50,165 nucleotides of DNA, taken from positions 4,940-55,104 of IMG/VR virus record IMGVR_UViG_3300030061_002072. One strand, 5' to 3'. This DNA is from a virus. The position numbers and the translations under genes are program-made. Below are positions 44,541 through 50,165 of the stretch, in pieces. Every line of letters begins with the position of its first letter. Within the stretch, counting starts at the first letter, position 1. A model generated the notes under the pieces. It was not told where the DNA came from, did no database searches, and saw only the letters and a list, made by a program, of their open reading frames with translations.

Positions 44541-44822
44541 TTAACTGCGGTGTCCCATAGCGAACCATGTGCCGTCTTGCCCGTTTACGTTCTGGATAAC
44601 TAGGGAGGTGCCGTTGATGAGTGCGAACACTCCATCGACTCCTGCTCCAGTTCCAGCAGTTCCGCTTCCCGCAACTGCGTTGCATGCTACTATGTCGGCT
44701 AATAGACCAGATAGGTCGATAGTGCCTCCAGCATCGCTTCCGCCATTGGTAAAGGTTCCAGTAACCATTAGCAGGTTACCCATTGTGTGTGGTCGTGTAT
44801 CAATTGTACTTTCAAATGCCAT
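44541..44822 (-). CDS. Small virion protein, 93 aa
   Basis: A Gly/Thr/Asp-rich beta protein (LLMVTGTFTNGGSDAGGTID and SLVIQNVNGQDGTWF) with GGAGG 9 bases before the ATG. It could be a minor head or decoration protein; no family recognised. It follows the acidic HeH-type gene. Confidence 0.55.
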   Translation of the reverse strand: MAFESTIDTRPHTMGNLLMVTGTFTNGGSDAGGTIDLSGLLADIVACNAVAGSGTAGTGAGVDGVFALINGTSLVIQNVNGQDGTWFAMGHRS

Positions 44823-44826
44823 TTAT

Positions 44827-45240
44827 TTATTCCTCCTTTATTATTTCCTCGACTGGTTCTTCGACGATTTCTTCTACTGGGGCCTCTTCTACTACGGCCT
44901 CCGGTACGACTACGGGGGCAGGTGGGTTAAGGACCTTGTCAACCAGACCCAATAGTTTGGTCTTAGTTTTGTATCCTCCACCCACGCTGCTTCCGTTATC
45001 TTCAAGCCATTTGATGATATTGGCTCTTGTCCAACCATCATCTGGCAATCCGTCTCCATTCGAGTCAATGTGGACTCCTTCGTCTCCCTCAATCAGAAAC
45101 ACTGCGTCACTGATTTTCCTACGGAATTCGTCTAGCCATTCCTGACTGACTTCCCTTTTCTGTCCACGAATGAATGCCGGGACCTTTGGGTCCGGGCTCT
45201 TCCTCTCGTAGTAGGGTCCTTTGTAGGTCATGTGGGGCAC
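44827..45240 (-). CDS. Acidic head-module protein with calcium-loop-like and SAP/HeH-like motifs, 137 aa
   Basis: The start GTG 45240 has GAGGTGG 6 bases upstream; ATG 45231 is the alternative. Residues 59-70, DSNGDGLPDDGW, look like an EF-hand or thrombospondin-3-type calcium loop. It is followed by a helix-loop-helix (WTRANIIKWLEDNGSSVGG then KTKTKLLGLVDKVL) that resembles SAP/LEM/HeH folds, and a Pro/Val/Glu-rich end (EEAPVEEIVEEPVEEI). This combination echoes the SAP protein at 38822-39571. Its place behind the capsid genes suggests a minor head protein. Confidence 0.6.
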   Translation of the reverse strand: MPHMTYKGPYYERKSPDPKVPAFIRGQKREVSQEWLDEFRRKISDAVFLIEGDEGVHIDSNGDGLPDDGWTRANIIKWLEDNGSSVGGGYKTKTKLLGLVDKVLNPPAPVVVPEAVVEEAPVEEIVEEPVEEIIKEE

Positions 45241-45251
45241 GAAAGACCACC

Positions 45252-45680
45252 TCAGACTACCACTAGCAGTAATTCTGCTCCAGTCGTGTCGTTAGTAGTA
45301 CCGTCAGTTGTTGCCTCTATGTCGAAGGTCAGTACAAGGTCGCTGGTTTTTACCACTGCAAAGTTAGCAGTTGCGTCCGCGTGCTGTCCTACTACTGTTA
45401 GGATTTTGCTGCAAGAGCCGCTTAGGGTAAGAGTCTCGCCTTCTGCTAGAGCGCTGTTCATTGTCACAGCGACTAGCCTTGGGCTTCTTCTGTCTACTAC
45501 CTGTGTGTTAGTTGCTTGGAAACCGTCTAGGTTACCGGGGTAACCAGCAGTTGCCTGTCCGTCGAGCCATAGTGTCTCGCTTTCGTCATTGCCAGCCCAT
45601 AGACCAAGGTCTAGGTTGACCGTGGTGGTAGCGCTGCCGCTTGTTGTGTATGTTATTCCTCTGTGTGTTGTTGCTGCCAT
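45252..45680 (-). CDS. Candidate capsid decoration protein, 142 aa
   Basis: A beta-rich Thr/Ala/Asp protein directly after the capsid gene (MAATTHRGITYTTSGSATTT, LTLSGSCSKILTVVG, TFDIEATTDGTT). It shares the GAGGTGA ribosome site of the capsid gene, preceded by AATAA in both, which suggests matching high output. Small beta proteins here are commonly head decoration or cement, so that is the leading guess. A minor tail role is possible. Confidence 0.6.
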   Translation of the reverse strand: MAATTHRGITYTTSGSATTTVNLDLGLWAGNDESETLWLDGQATAGYPGNLDGFQATNTQVVDRRSPRLVAVTMNSALAEGETLTLSGSCSKILTVVGQHADATANFAVVKTSDLVLTFDIEATTDGTTNDTTGAELLLVVV

Positions 45681-45714
45681 ATCATTTCACCTCTTTATTA
45701 TCTCCTCTGCAACC
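45681..45714 (-). promoter_or_regulatory. Strong ribosome site of the decoration gene
   Basis: On the minus strand, AATAAAGAGGTGAAATGATATG puts GAGGTGA 6 bases before the ATG. The same AATAA plus GAGGTGA unit precedes the capsid gene. GAGGTGA is fully complementary to the usual archaeal 16S rRNA tail. Confidence 0.6.
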
Positions 45715-46854
45715 TCACTTTAGGTCACGAATACTCCCTTGTGCGCCGAAGAAAGTGGTCCATATCTCACCCATGGTTCGGTATAGTCCCTCTTGACCCA
45801 ATCTGTTGATTGCGAATGGGTCGCCAGTCTCGATTCCGCTCTCGAAGTACTGCGTTGGTATTGCAGTGCTAAAGTAGAGGTAGTCTGTATCTAGGTAGTA
45901 AATCTTGGATAGGTTTCCGTCGTCATCCATGTCCTTGGTTGGGATGATTGGTACACCGTTGTAGGTTGCGACGATGAATCCGGCTTCCATACCGGGAACA
46001 CCTTTCACACCGTTGTAGGTTGGTGTAACTCTCTTCTCTTCCATGAACCTCTGCTGGGACTGTAGTAGTTGCTGTAGTCTCATTAGAGTGTCGTATCCAG
46101 TTAGCATGACCTTGGGGTTTCCACCACGCTCCCAGATTTGCTGGAACAATGTGTCCAGTTGGTCTAGGGATAGCGTTCGGTCAGTACCACCGCTGTCACA
46201 GTTGACTTCTGCGTCAGACCATGAGTTAGCGGACCTGTCGATGCTGTATAGGTCCATATCTGCGTCTGCGCTCACGTGAGTTGTACCGCCTCCCATTGCT
46301 GAGTGGCTTGCAGTAACTCGGTCTAGTGACTCGAAGTTGTTTGCTGCTGGTGTGTCGACGTCTGTTAGAAGCATCTTGTTGACCATCTCTGCGTGGTGCT
46401 TACCCATCTCTTCCTTTAGGACTGCTCGGATGTCTCCCAATCCGTCGTCCCTGTCTGCTAGGAAGATAGCTGTCTCAGACATATCGAACGTGTGTGCGAT
46501 AGTCTTTGGCTTTGCAGCGATGTGCTGGAAGGTAGGCTTCACAGTGTCTGGTAGTATTGCATTCTCAGCTACACCACCGTGGACTACACCTGCGTTAGGC
46601 TTGTCTGTGATAACTCTCCAACCACTCCTGTCCCAAGGTCTCTTGGGTAGGATGCTGAAAGCGTTGAACTCTTGGTTTAGTTGCGACCAGACCTTGCGAC
46701 CGTAGATTGCTTGGTATGTACCAGCAGTCGTGGACAGCATAGGACTGTCAGCCTTGAGCAACTCGCTACCGGAGTAGGAGTAACCCATTGCGTTTCCGGC
46801 GCCATAGTAATAGCGCTCCATGTCAGTTATTGTTCGTACGTAATCTCTTGCCAT
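45715..46854 (-). CDS. Major capsid protein, HK97 fold
   Basis: A 379-aa capsid candidate. Its N-terminus is MARDYVRTITDMERYYYGAG. The body shows an extended middle (IAAKPKTIAHTFDMSETAIF), a long spine-like helix (IRAVLKEEMGKHHAEMVNKM), and a C-terminal domain with TPTYNGVKGVPGM and VATYNGVPIIPTKDMD, the P-domain and A-domain style of HK97-type capsids. It lies immediately behind the protease gene with GAGGTGA 6 bases before its ATG, consistent with high expression. Length is usual for the fold. The order protease, capsid, decoration supports it. Confidence 0.85.
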   Translation of the reverse strand: MARDYVRTITDMERYYYGAGNAMGYSYSGSELLKADSPMLSTTAGTYQAIYGRKVWSQLNQEFNAFSILPKRPWDRSGWRVITDKPNAGVVHGGVAENAILPDTVKPTFQHIAAKPKTIAHTFDMSETAIFLADRDDGLGDIRAVLKEEMGKHHAEMVNKMLLTDVDTPAANNFESLDRVTASHSAMGGGTTHVSADADMDLYSIDRSANSWSDAEVNCDSGGTDRTLSLDQLDTLFQQIWERGGNPKVMLTGYDTLMRLQQLLQSQQRFMEEKRVTPTYNGVKGVPGMEAGFIVATYNGVPIIPTKDMDDDGNLSKIYYLDTDYLYFSTAIPTQYFESGIETGDPFAINRLGQEGLYRTMGEIWTTFFGAQGSIRDLK

Positions 46855-46871
46855 ATTTCTTCACCTCTTAT
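46855..46871 (-). promoter_or_regulatory. Strong ribosome site of the capsid gene
   Basis: The 17-base spacer reads AAATAAGAGGTGAAGAAAT before the ATG on the minus strand (with neighbouring bases), with GAGGTGA at spacing 6. Same unit as before the decoration gene. Confidence 0.55.
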
Positions 46872-47732
46872 TTACTCCGGGTTGAATGCCCTTGTAGCCA
46901 GATTGTGGACTTCACTCCATGACATTCTGGCTAGGTCTTCTGTTGAAGGCACGCTGACTGTTGGCTCTGCTGACTTCTGAATGGTTTCACCCACTGCTGG
47001 TGCAACGCCTGCCTCGATTCTCTCGGTCAGTGCTTCAATTGATTTCTGTAGGTCTGCTAGAGGACCGCGTGCATCGTATGCTGCTGCCTCGGCTTTTGCG
47101 ATTTCCTCTTGGCGCTCGTTTGAGTAGCGACTTGCAAAGTGGCTCTCAAGGCTTCCTCGGAACTCCTGCTCTAGTGCAGCAGCCTTGTAGACTTCGTATG
47201 CGGCCTCTACATCTGCGTCACTAACAAGTGCTGGGTCTAGATAGTCAGATTTCTTGACTTCTTTCTTACCACCGCTACCGGTTGTTCTGGAAATAGCGTT
47301 AGTAGAGGGAGCACCGTTTTCTTGTGCTCGGCCTTTTACTTGACCACCGAAGTAGTCAGCACCGTCTCCAATAGACTCTGGTGTGGAACCCAAGTTAGCT
47401 TTGGCGAGGTCATCGAAATGGGCTCTTGCGCCATCGATGTCGACTCCACCGCTCTTTAGGGTGTCTTCCATCCAGTTGAGGTAATCTGAAGTAATGACAT
47501 CGGAAAACTCTTCAGACTTTTTCTTGTCTTCTTTGTCCTCTTCTTTCTTGTCTTCGCCCTTCATGTAGGCTTTCTCTTTGTCATCCTTATCCTCGTCTTT
47601 GCTGTCTTTCTTGCTTTCCATGTGTTCTTTCAGACCTTCGGGCATACCCTTCTCCATGGAGTCGAGTCTTCCTTCTAGACGAGAGAGCACATCGCTCATC
47701 TGTTTCATCATGTCGTCATTTTCTTCTGTCAT
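46872..47732 (-). CDS. Nested scaffold protein, 286 aa (internal start in the protease gene)
   Basis: ATG at 47732 lies in frame inside the protease gene (its residue 179) and is preceded by AAAGGAG with an exact 8-base spacing, stronger than the site of the full-length start. The product is a scaffold-like protein: Lys/Glu/Asp-rich coils (KKDSKDEDKDDKEKAYM), then helical segments to the end. Lambda C/Nu3 is the known precedent for a scaffold made from an internal start of a protease gene. Whether it is used here is inference, but the site is clear. Confidence 0.7.
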   Translation of the reverse strand: MTEENDDMMKQMSDVLSRLEGRLDSMEKGMPEGLKEHMESKKDSKDEDKDDKEKAYMKGEDKKEEDKEDKKKSEEFSDVITSDYLNWMEDTLKSGGVDIDGARAHFDDLAKANLGSTPESIGDGADYFGGQVKGRAQENGAPSTNAISRTTGSGGKKEVKKSDYLDPALVSDADVEAAYEVYKAAALEQEFRGSLESHFASRYSNERQEEIAKAEAAAYDARGPLADLQKSIEALTERIEAGVAPAVGETIQKSAEPTVSVPSTEDLARMSWSEVHNLATRAFNPE

Positions 47733-48266
47733 GTTTATGTCTCCTTTATCTTCTTTTAATATGCTAAAAGTTGCTTCTGGGTTTATTCCTTTTTCACAAA
47801 TAGTGATTTCGTGTAGTTCAAGTTTACTGATTTCTTGGTAGTCGCCCCTTTTTGGGTCCGATTTCCTCATTCGCTTGAATGCTTGGCCTCCGATGCTGAA
47901 TCCCCTTAGACTTCCCTTGCGTATTTCCGCTGAGACTTCCTTGGCCTTCTCGATGTCACTTCTGAGTTGTACTACAACAAACATCCCGACATCGTCGACT
48001 TCGCTTTTCCATAACCTCCCTTCACTATCTGTGTAATTTGGAACAACTTCTCCGACTTGTATATTTGAGTGCGCTAGTTGGACGTTTCTGTACTTCGGGT
48101 CTTCCATGAACTTCTGAAATGCGTCCTTCAATGCCCCCCTTGTGATTATATCGCCCTGCTTGTCAACCAACTCGACACTGGCGTAACCAGCGACAATGAG
48201 GTCTCTTCCACCCTTGAGGAGGGAAATCGACTCATCTCTTCTGAGTAGTTGCTCACTTAGGACCAC
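46872..48266 (-). CDS. HK97-family prohead protease fused to scaffold, 464 aa
   Basis: The N-terminal 175 residues are a U35/S78-type protease: QLAHSNIQVGEV with catalytic His66, RGFSIGG with Ser124, and LELHEITICEKGINPEATFS, the typical acidic-residue region. It matures the capsid and clears the scaffold. Residues 180-464 are charged, coiled, scaffold-like, with a C-terminal capsid-binding-type end (WSEVHNLATRAFNPE). GTG at 48266 is the start; an ATG out of frame at 48286 is not. A nested start makes the scaffold alone. Position before the capsid gene is canonical. Confidence 0.85.
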   Translation of the reverse strand: MVLSEQLLRRDESISLLKGGRDLIVAGYASVELVDKQGDIITRGALKDAFQKFMEDPKYRNVQLAHSNIQVGEVVPNYTDSEGRLWKSEVDDVGMFVVVQLRSDIEKAKEVSAEIRKGSLRGFSIGGQAFKRMRKSDPKRGDYQEISKLELHEITICEKGINPEATFSILKEDKGDINMTEENDDMMKQMSDVLSRLEGRLDSMEKGMPEGLKEHMESKKDSKDEDKDDKEKAYMKGEDKKEEDKEDKKKSEEFSDVITSDYLNWMEDTLKSGGVDIDGARAHFDDLAKANLGSTPESIGDGADYFGGQVKGRAQENGAPSTNAISRTTGSGGKKEVKKSDYLDPALVSDADVEAAYEVYKAAALEQEFRGSLESHFASRYSNERQEEIAKAEAAAYDARGPLADLQKSIEALTERIEAGVAPAVGETIQKSAEPTVSVPSTEDLARMSWSEVHNLATRAFNPE

Positions 48267-48324
48267 TGACCTTGCGTTGGTTTGTCATACTACTTATACC
48301 GCTCGCAGTACTAACTGCAAGGTT
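48267..48324 (-). promoter_or_regulatory. Candidate archaeal promoter for the protease-capsid genes
   Basis: Minus-strand GGTATAAGTAG around 48300-48290 is TATA-like and about 27 bases before the GTG start at 48266. Next to it, GCAGT (48305-48309) and ACTGC (48314-48318) form an inverted repeat with a 4-base loop that could be an operator or hairpin. This is the largest gap in the head module. Confidence 0.5.
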
Positions 48325-50145
48325 TCATGCATCTAAATCGTTGTACTGCTCTTCCTTTTCCTTCTTTTCTTTAGGCTTCTTAGGATAGTCGGATGGCTTT
48401 TCTGGGTCTTCTTCAGGTCTTTCCTTCATGTCCCAGTCGGGTATGGCGTGCTCAGAAGTTAGACTAGTTGGTCCTCTAGGACTAGCTATATCAGAACCAA
48501 CGTCTATTCCCAACGCCCTACCGCCACTCATAGGATAATGACCACTGCCTGCTTTTTCCAAAGCCTCCAATGCTTTCTCCATTATCAGCAAGGCCTTCAG
48601 GGTGTCTTTTGGTTTCAACAGAATGTTCTTGTCCTTCTTGGGTTTGAGTAGACCACCGCTCTGATGCTCTATTCTCTTAGCGCGTTCTTCGGTCATACCG
48701 TCTTTTGCATTGTTCTCATCCCAATCTGCTCTATCTGCGTTAGTGCTAAGATAATCAAATTCTTTTTTCTCTTTCAACAATTCATTGAAACCTTGTCGCC
48801 AATAAGGTTCTAGACTGTTAGCGAGTCTTAGAGAATAATCCGACTTGGTTATACTACCTATAGCCGCCATTGGATTTACAGGCTCGTTATCGACTATCTC
48901 GTACTTGACTAAATCCTCTGGTAAATGTATTACAAAGTGACCTCTATCGATTTCCATAGCAAAGGGAATGTGTATGTTCTCTACCGCCTTTGCAAGCAAA
49001 ACCCACTTTGGATGCCTCTCCTCTCCTTTCATATACGTAGACTTAGCATCCCTCAAGAGTAATTTTTGCCCATCACCGCCGAGGTCCTTGATAGCATCCT
49101 CGAAACCAACCTCATCAGTAACACGTATGGATTCGGGGCTAGGGACATGAACAGGCTCATGACTTTCGAACTGTCCCCTCAGTAACTTAACTCGCTCTCT
49201 AGTAGTAAGGTCAGTGACATCCGTCTCCTCGTACAGCATTATGTCGTTTATGTGCAAATCATCACCGACTATGGTGCAATCAATGACATAATCCCTCTCA
49301 CAGACCTTCCTGAGTGATGCTCTTATCTCATCATCGACGCCGACTTTCTCGCCATCCTCGTCAGTGATGTCTATTCTTTTTCCCTTTCTCTTCACTTTCA
49401 CTCTCTTACCATCGTGATACTTCGATATGACCCACTCGCCAGTAAAGCCCCGTAGTTGCTCCATATCCTCAATCTCAAATATTCTGTGAAGCGGGTCAAT
49501 GAGTGGCAGTTCCTTAGGAAGTTCCGCTTTCAACATTTTTCCAACCTGATAGAAATCATCAACCGGTGCCTCACCGGTATTCTGGTTTATTCTCATTTGG
49601 TTGTTCTGCAAAGCAGAGAGTTGTGATAAACCGGGACTGGAAAGCAGTTCATCGACATACTCTGGAGTGTCTTGGAACAGAGCCCGTATCCAAGGCTCGC
49701 TGACTGAGTTTAACAATTGCTCATTCGGCATGTTGGCACCAACCACAGGAGTATTTTGTGAACCCATAAACTCGTGACCGATGGTCGGTGACATGGGATA
49801 TCCGTAGTCCATTCTGCCTGAGTTGAAAGCCGGGACCACTGTGTTGCCCTCTAGACTGGATACTGGTCTTATCGGTACGGTCATCTTACCATGGACTGGT
49901 TTTGTTACACCACCAGCACTGGCATCCTCTAGAGGACCGGATTGTCCCTCGTCAAATGTGTAAATGCCGTTTGACATTGCTTGGTAATATGCTTTCATTC
50001 TTTTCGATGAGGCCTGAATGGGAAAAGCACCTCGGCTTGATTTACCTCTAGGAGGCAATGGATGGGGGTGAACTTCTAAACCGTATGCGGTTAAATCACC
50101 TCTTTCTCTAAATTTTGGACTTCCTAAACGAGTAAGCGCACTCAT
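48325..50145 (-). CDS. Head-module protein with degenerate ATP-dependent DNA ligase-like domain, 606 aa
   Basis: Residues about 235-390 follow the order of the ligase nucleotidyltransferase fold: WVISKYHDGKRVKV (motif I region; Lys242 three, not two, before Asp245-Gly246), YVIDCTIVGDDLHINDIMLY (motifs III and IIIa; DGE is DCT), VTDLTTRERVKLL (as after motif IIIa in ligases), GQKLLLRDAKSTYMKG (motif IV; the Lys is Arg) and HPKWVLLAK (motif V). Key catalytic residues are changed, so it is probably non-enzymatic. The first 230 residues are Pro/Ser-rich and unassigned; the end is charged (KKPKEKKEKEEQ). It lies before the protease, where a portal or minor head gene is usual, but it does not read like a portal. 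Start at ATG 50145, overlapping the upstream stop. Confidence 0.6.
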   Translation of the reverse strand: MSALTRLGSPKFRERGDLTAYGLEVHPHPLPPRGKSSRGAFPIQASSKRMKAYYQAMSNGIYTFDEGQSGPLEDASAGGVTKPVHGKMTVPIRPVSSLEGNTVVPAFNSGRMDYGYPMSPTIGHEFMGSQNTPVVGANMPNEQLLNSVSEPWIRALFQDTPEYVDELLSSPGLSQLSALQNNQMRINQNTGEAPVDDFYQVGKMLKAELPKELPLIDPLHRIFEIEDMEQLRGFTGEWVISKYHDGKRVKVKRKGKRIDITDEDGEKVGVDDEIRASLRKVCERDYVIDCTIVGDDLHINDIMLYEETDVTDLTTRERVKLLRGQFESHEPVHVPSPESIRVTDEVGFEDAIKDLGGDGQKLLLRDAKSTYMKGEERHPKWVLLAKAVENIHIPFAMEIDRGHFVIHLPEDLVKYEIVDNEPVNPMAAIGSITKSDYSLRLANSLEPYWRQGFNELLKEKKEFDYLSTNADRADWDENNAKDGMTEERAKRIEHQSGGLLKPKKDKNILLKPKDTLKALLIMEKALEALEKAGSGHYPMSGGRALGIDVGSDIASPRGPTSLTSEHAIPDWDMKERPEEDPEKPSDYPKKPKEKKEKEEQYNDLDA

Positions 50146-50165
50146 CGCCCCATACTCGGGATTTG
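50142..50165 (-). CDS. Last codons of an upstream head gene (cut by window edge)
   Basis: The minus strand reads CAA ATC CCG AGT ATG GGG CGA TGA, and the TGA (50144-50142) overlaps the ATG of the 606-aa gene as ATGA. By gene order it could be the portal end, but only seven residues are visible. Confidence 0.35.
   Translation of the reverse strand, partial: QIPSMGR

Noticed and set aside
48254-48288. Short minus-strand frame from an ATG near 48286 before the protease
   Set aside because: Only 11 codons, out of frame with the protease, and its TGA lies after the GTG start.
48325-50145. Working ATP-dependent DNA ligase
   Set aside because: Motif I spacing is off, DGE is DCT and the motif IV Lys is Arg, so activity is unlikely.

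Overview
This window is most likely part of the genome of a tailed double-stranded DNA virus (Caudoviricetes, HK97-type capsid) that infects an archaeon, probably a marine one. The archaeal signals are a group II chaperonin (thermosome) subunit, a fused PriS/PriL-type primase with an Fe-S domain, an XPF/Hef-type ERCC4 nuclease, heavy AGA/AGG use for arginine, and possible archaeal TATA boxes. Replication genes, a viral thermosome and a separate head-tail module together recall the magroviruses proposed for Marine Group II (Poseidoniales) archaea. That assignment is inference; no polymerase, terminase or identifiable portal lies inside the window to test it.

Layout. Bases 1 to about 8,710 are a plus-strand block of tightly packed genes, many coupled by ATGA or TGATG overlaps: a zinc-ribbon fragment, a Cas4/RecB-like nuclease, an unknown protein, a PriS-PriL primase, a zinc protein, an ERCC4 nuclease, a P-loop ATPase (helicase candidate), a 45-aa zinc ribbon, a DEDD exonuclease, a small protein, the thermosome, another zinc ribbon, a C5 DNA methyltransferase and small unknown genes. 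Bases 8,707 to 50,165 are a minus-strand virion block. Read in its own direction from the right edge it runs: a 606-aa protein with a degenerate DNA-ligase-like domain, prohead protease with fused scaffold, major capsid protein, small head proteins, connector, tail completion proteins, a very large tail tube protein, an acidic SAP-domain protein, two tail assembly chaperone frames joined by a likely -1 frameshift, a short tape measure, a distal tail protein, a 5,593-aa giant protein, a hub-like protein, four fibre genes and two small end genes. The two blocks converge tail to tail at about 8,707-8,710.

How it works together. The plus block would process and copy the genome and modify DNA, with a viral chaperonin for folding. 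The minus block builds a head and a tail with no visible sheath, so siphovirus-like. About 27 kb, over half of the window, is spent on the giant protein and the fibres, which points to a heavy investment in host-surface contact.

The observations most worth following up are the degenerate ligase-like domain in the head module, the exact G_GGT_TTT frameshift signal between tail chaperone frames, the nested scaffold start inside the protease gene, the misframed start of the helicase-like gene (18 of 19 bases of its start block recur at another gene), the giant protein with AT-rich islands, and the inserted beta-rich modules in the connector and tail proteins. All functions are from reading the sequence by eye; no database search was run. 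No intergenic gap exceeds 300 bases. No tRNA, rRNA, CRISPR array, insertion sequence or integrase was seen.
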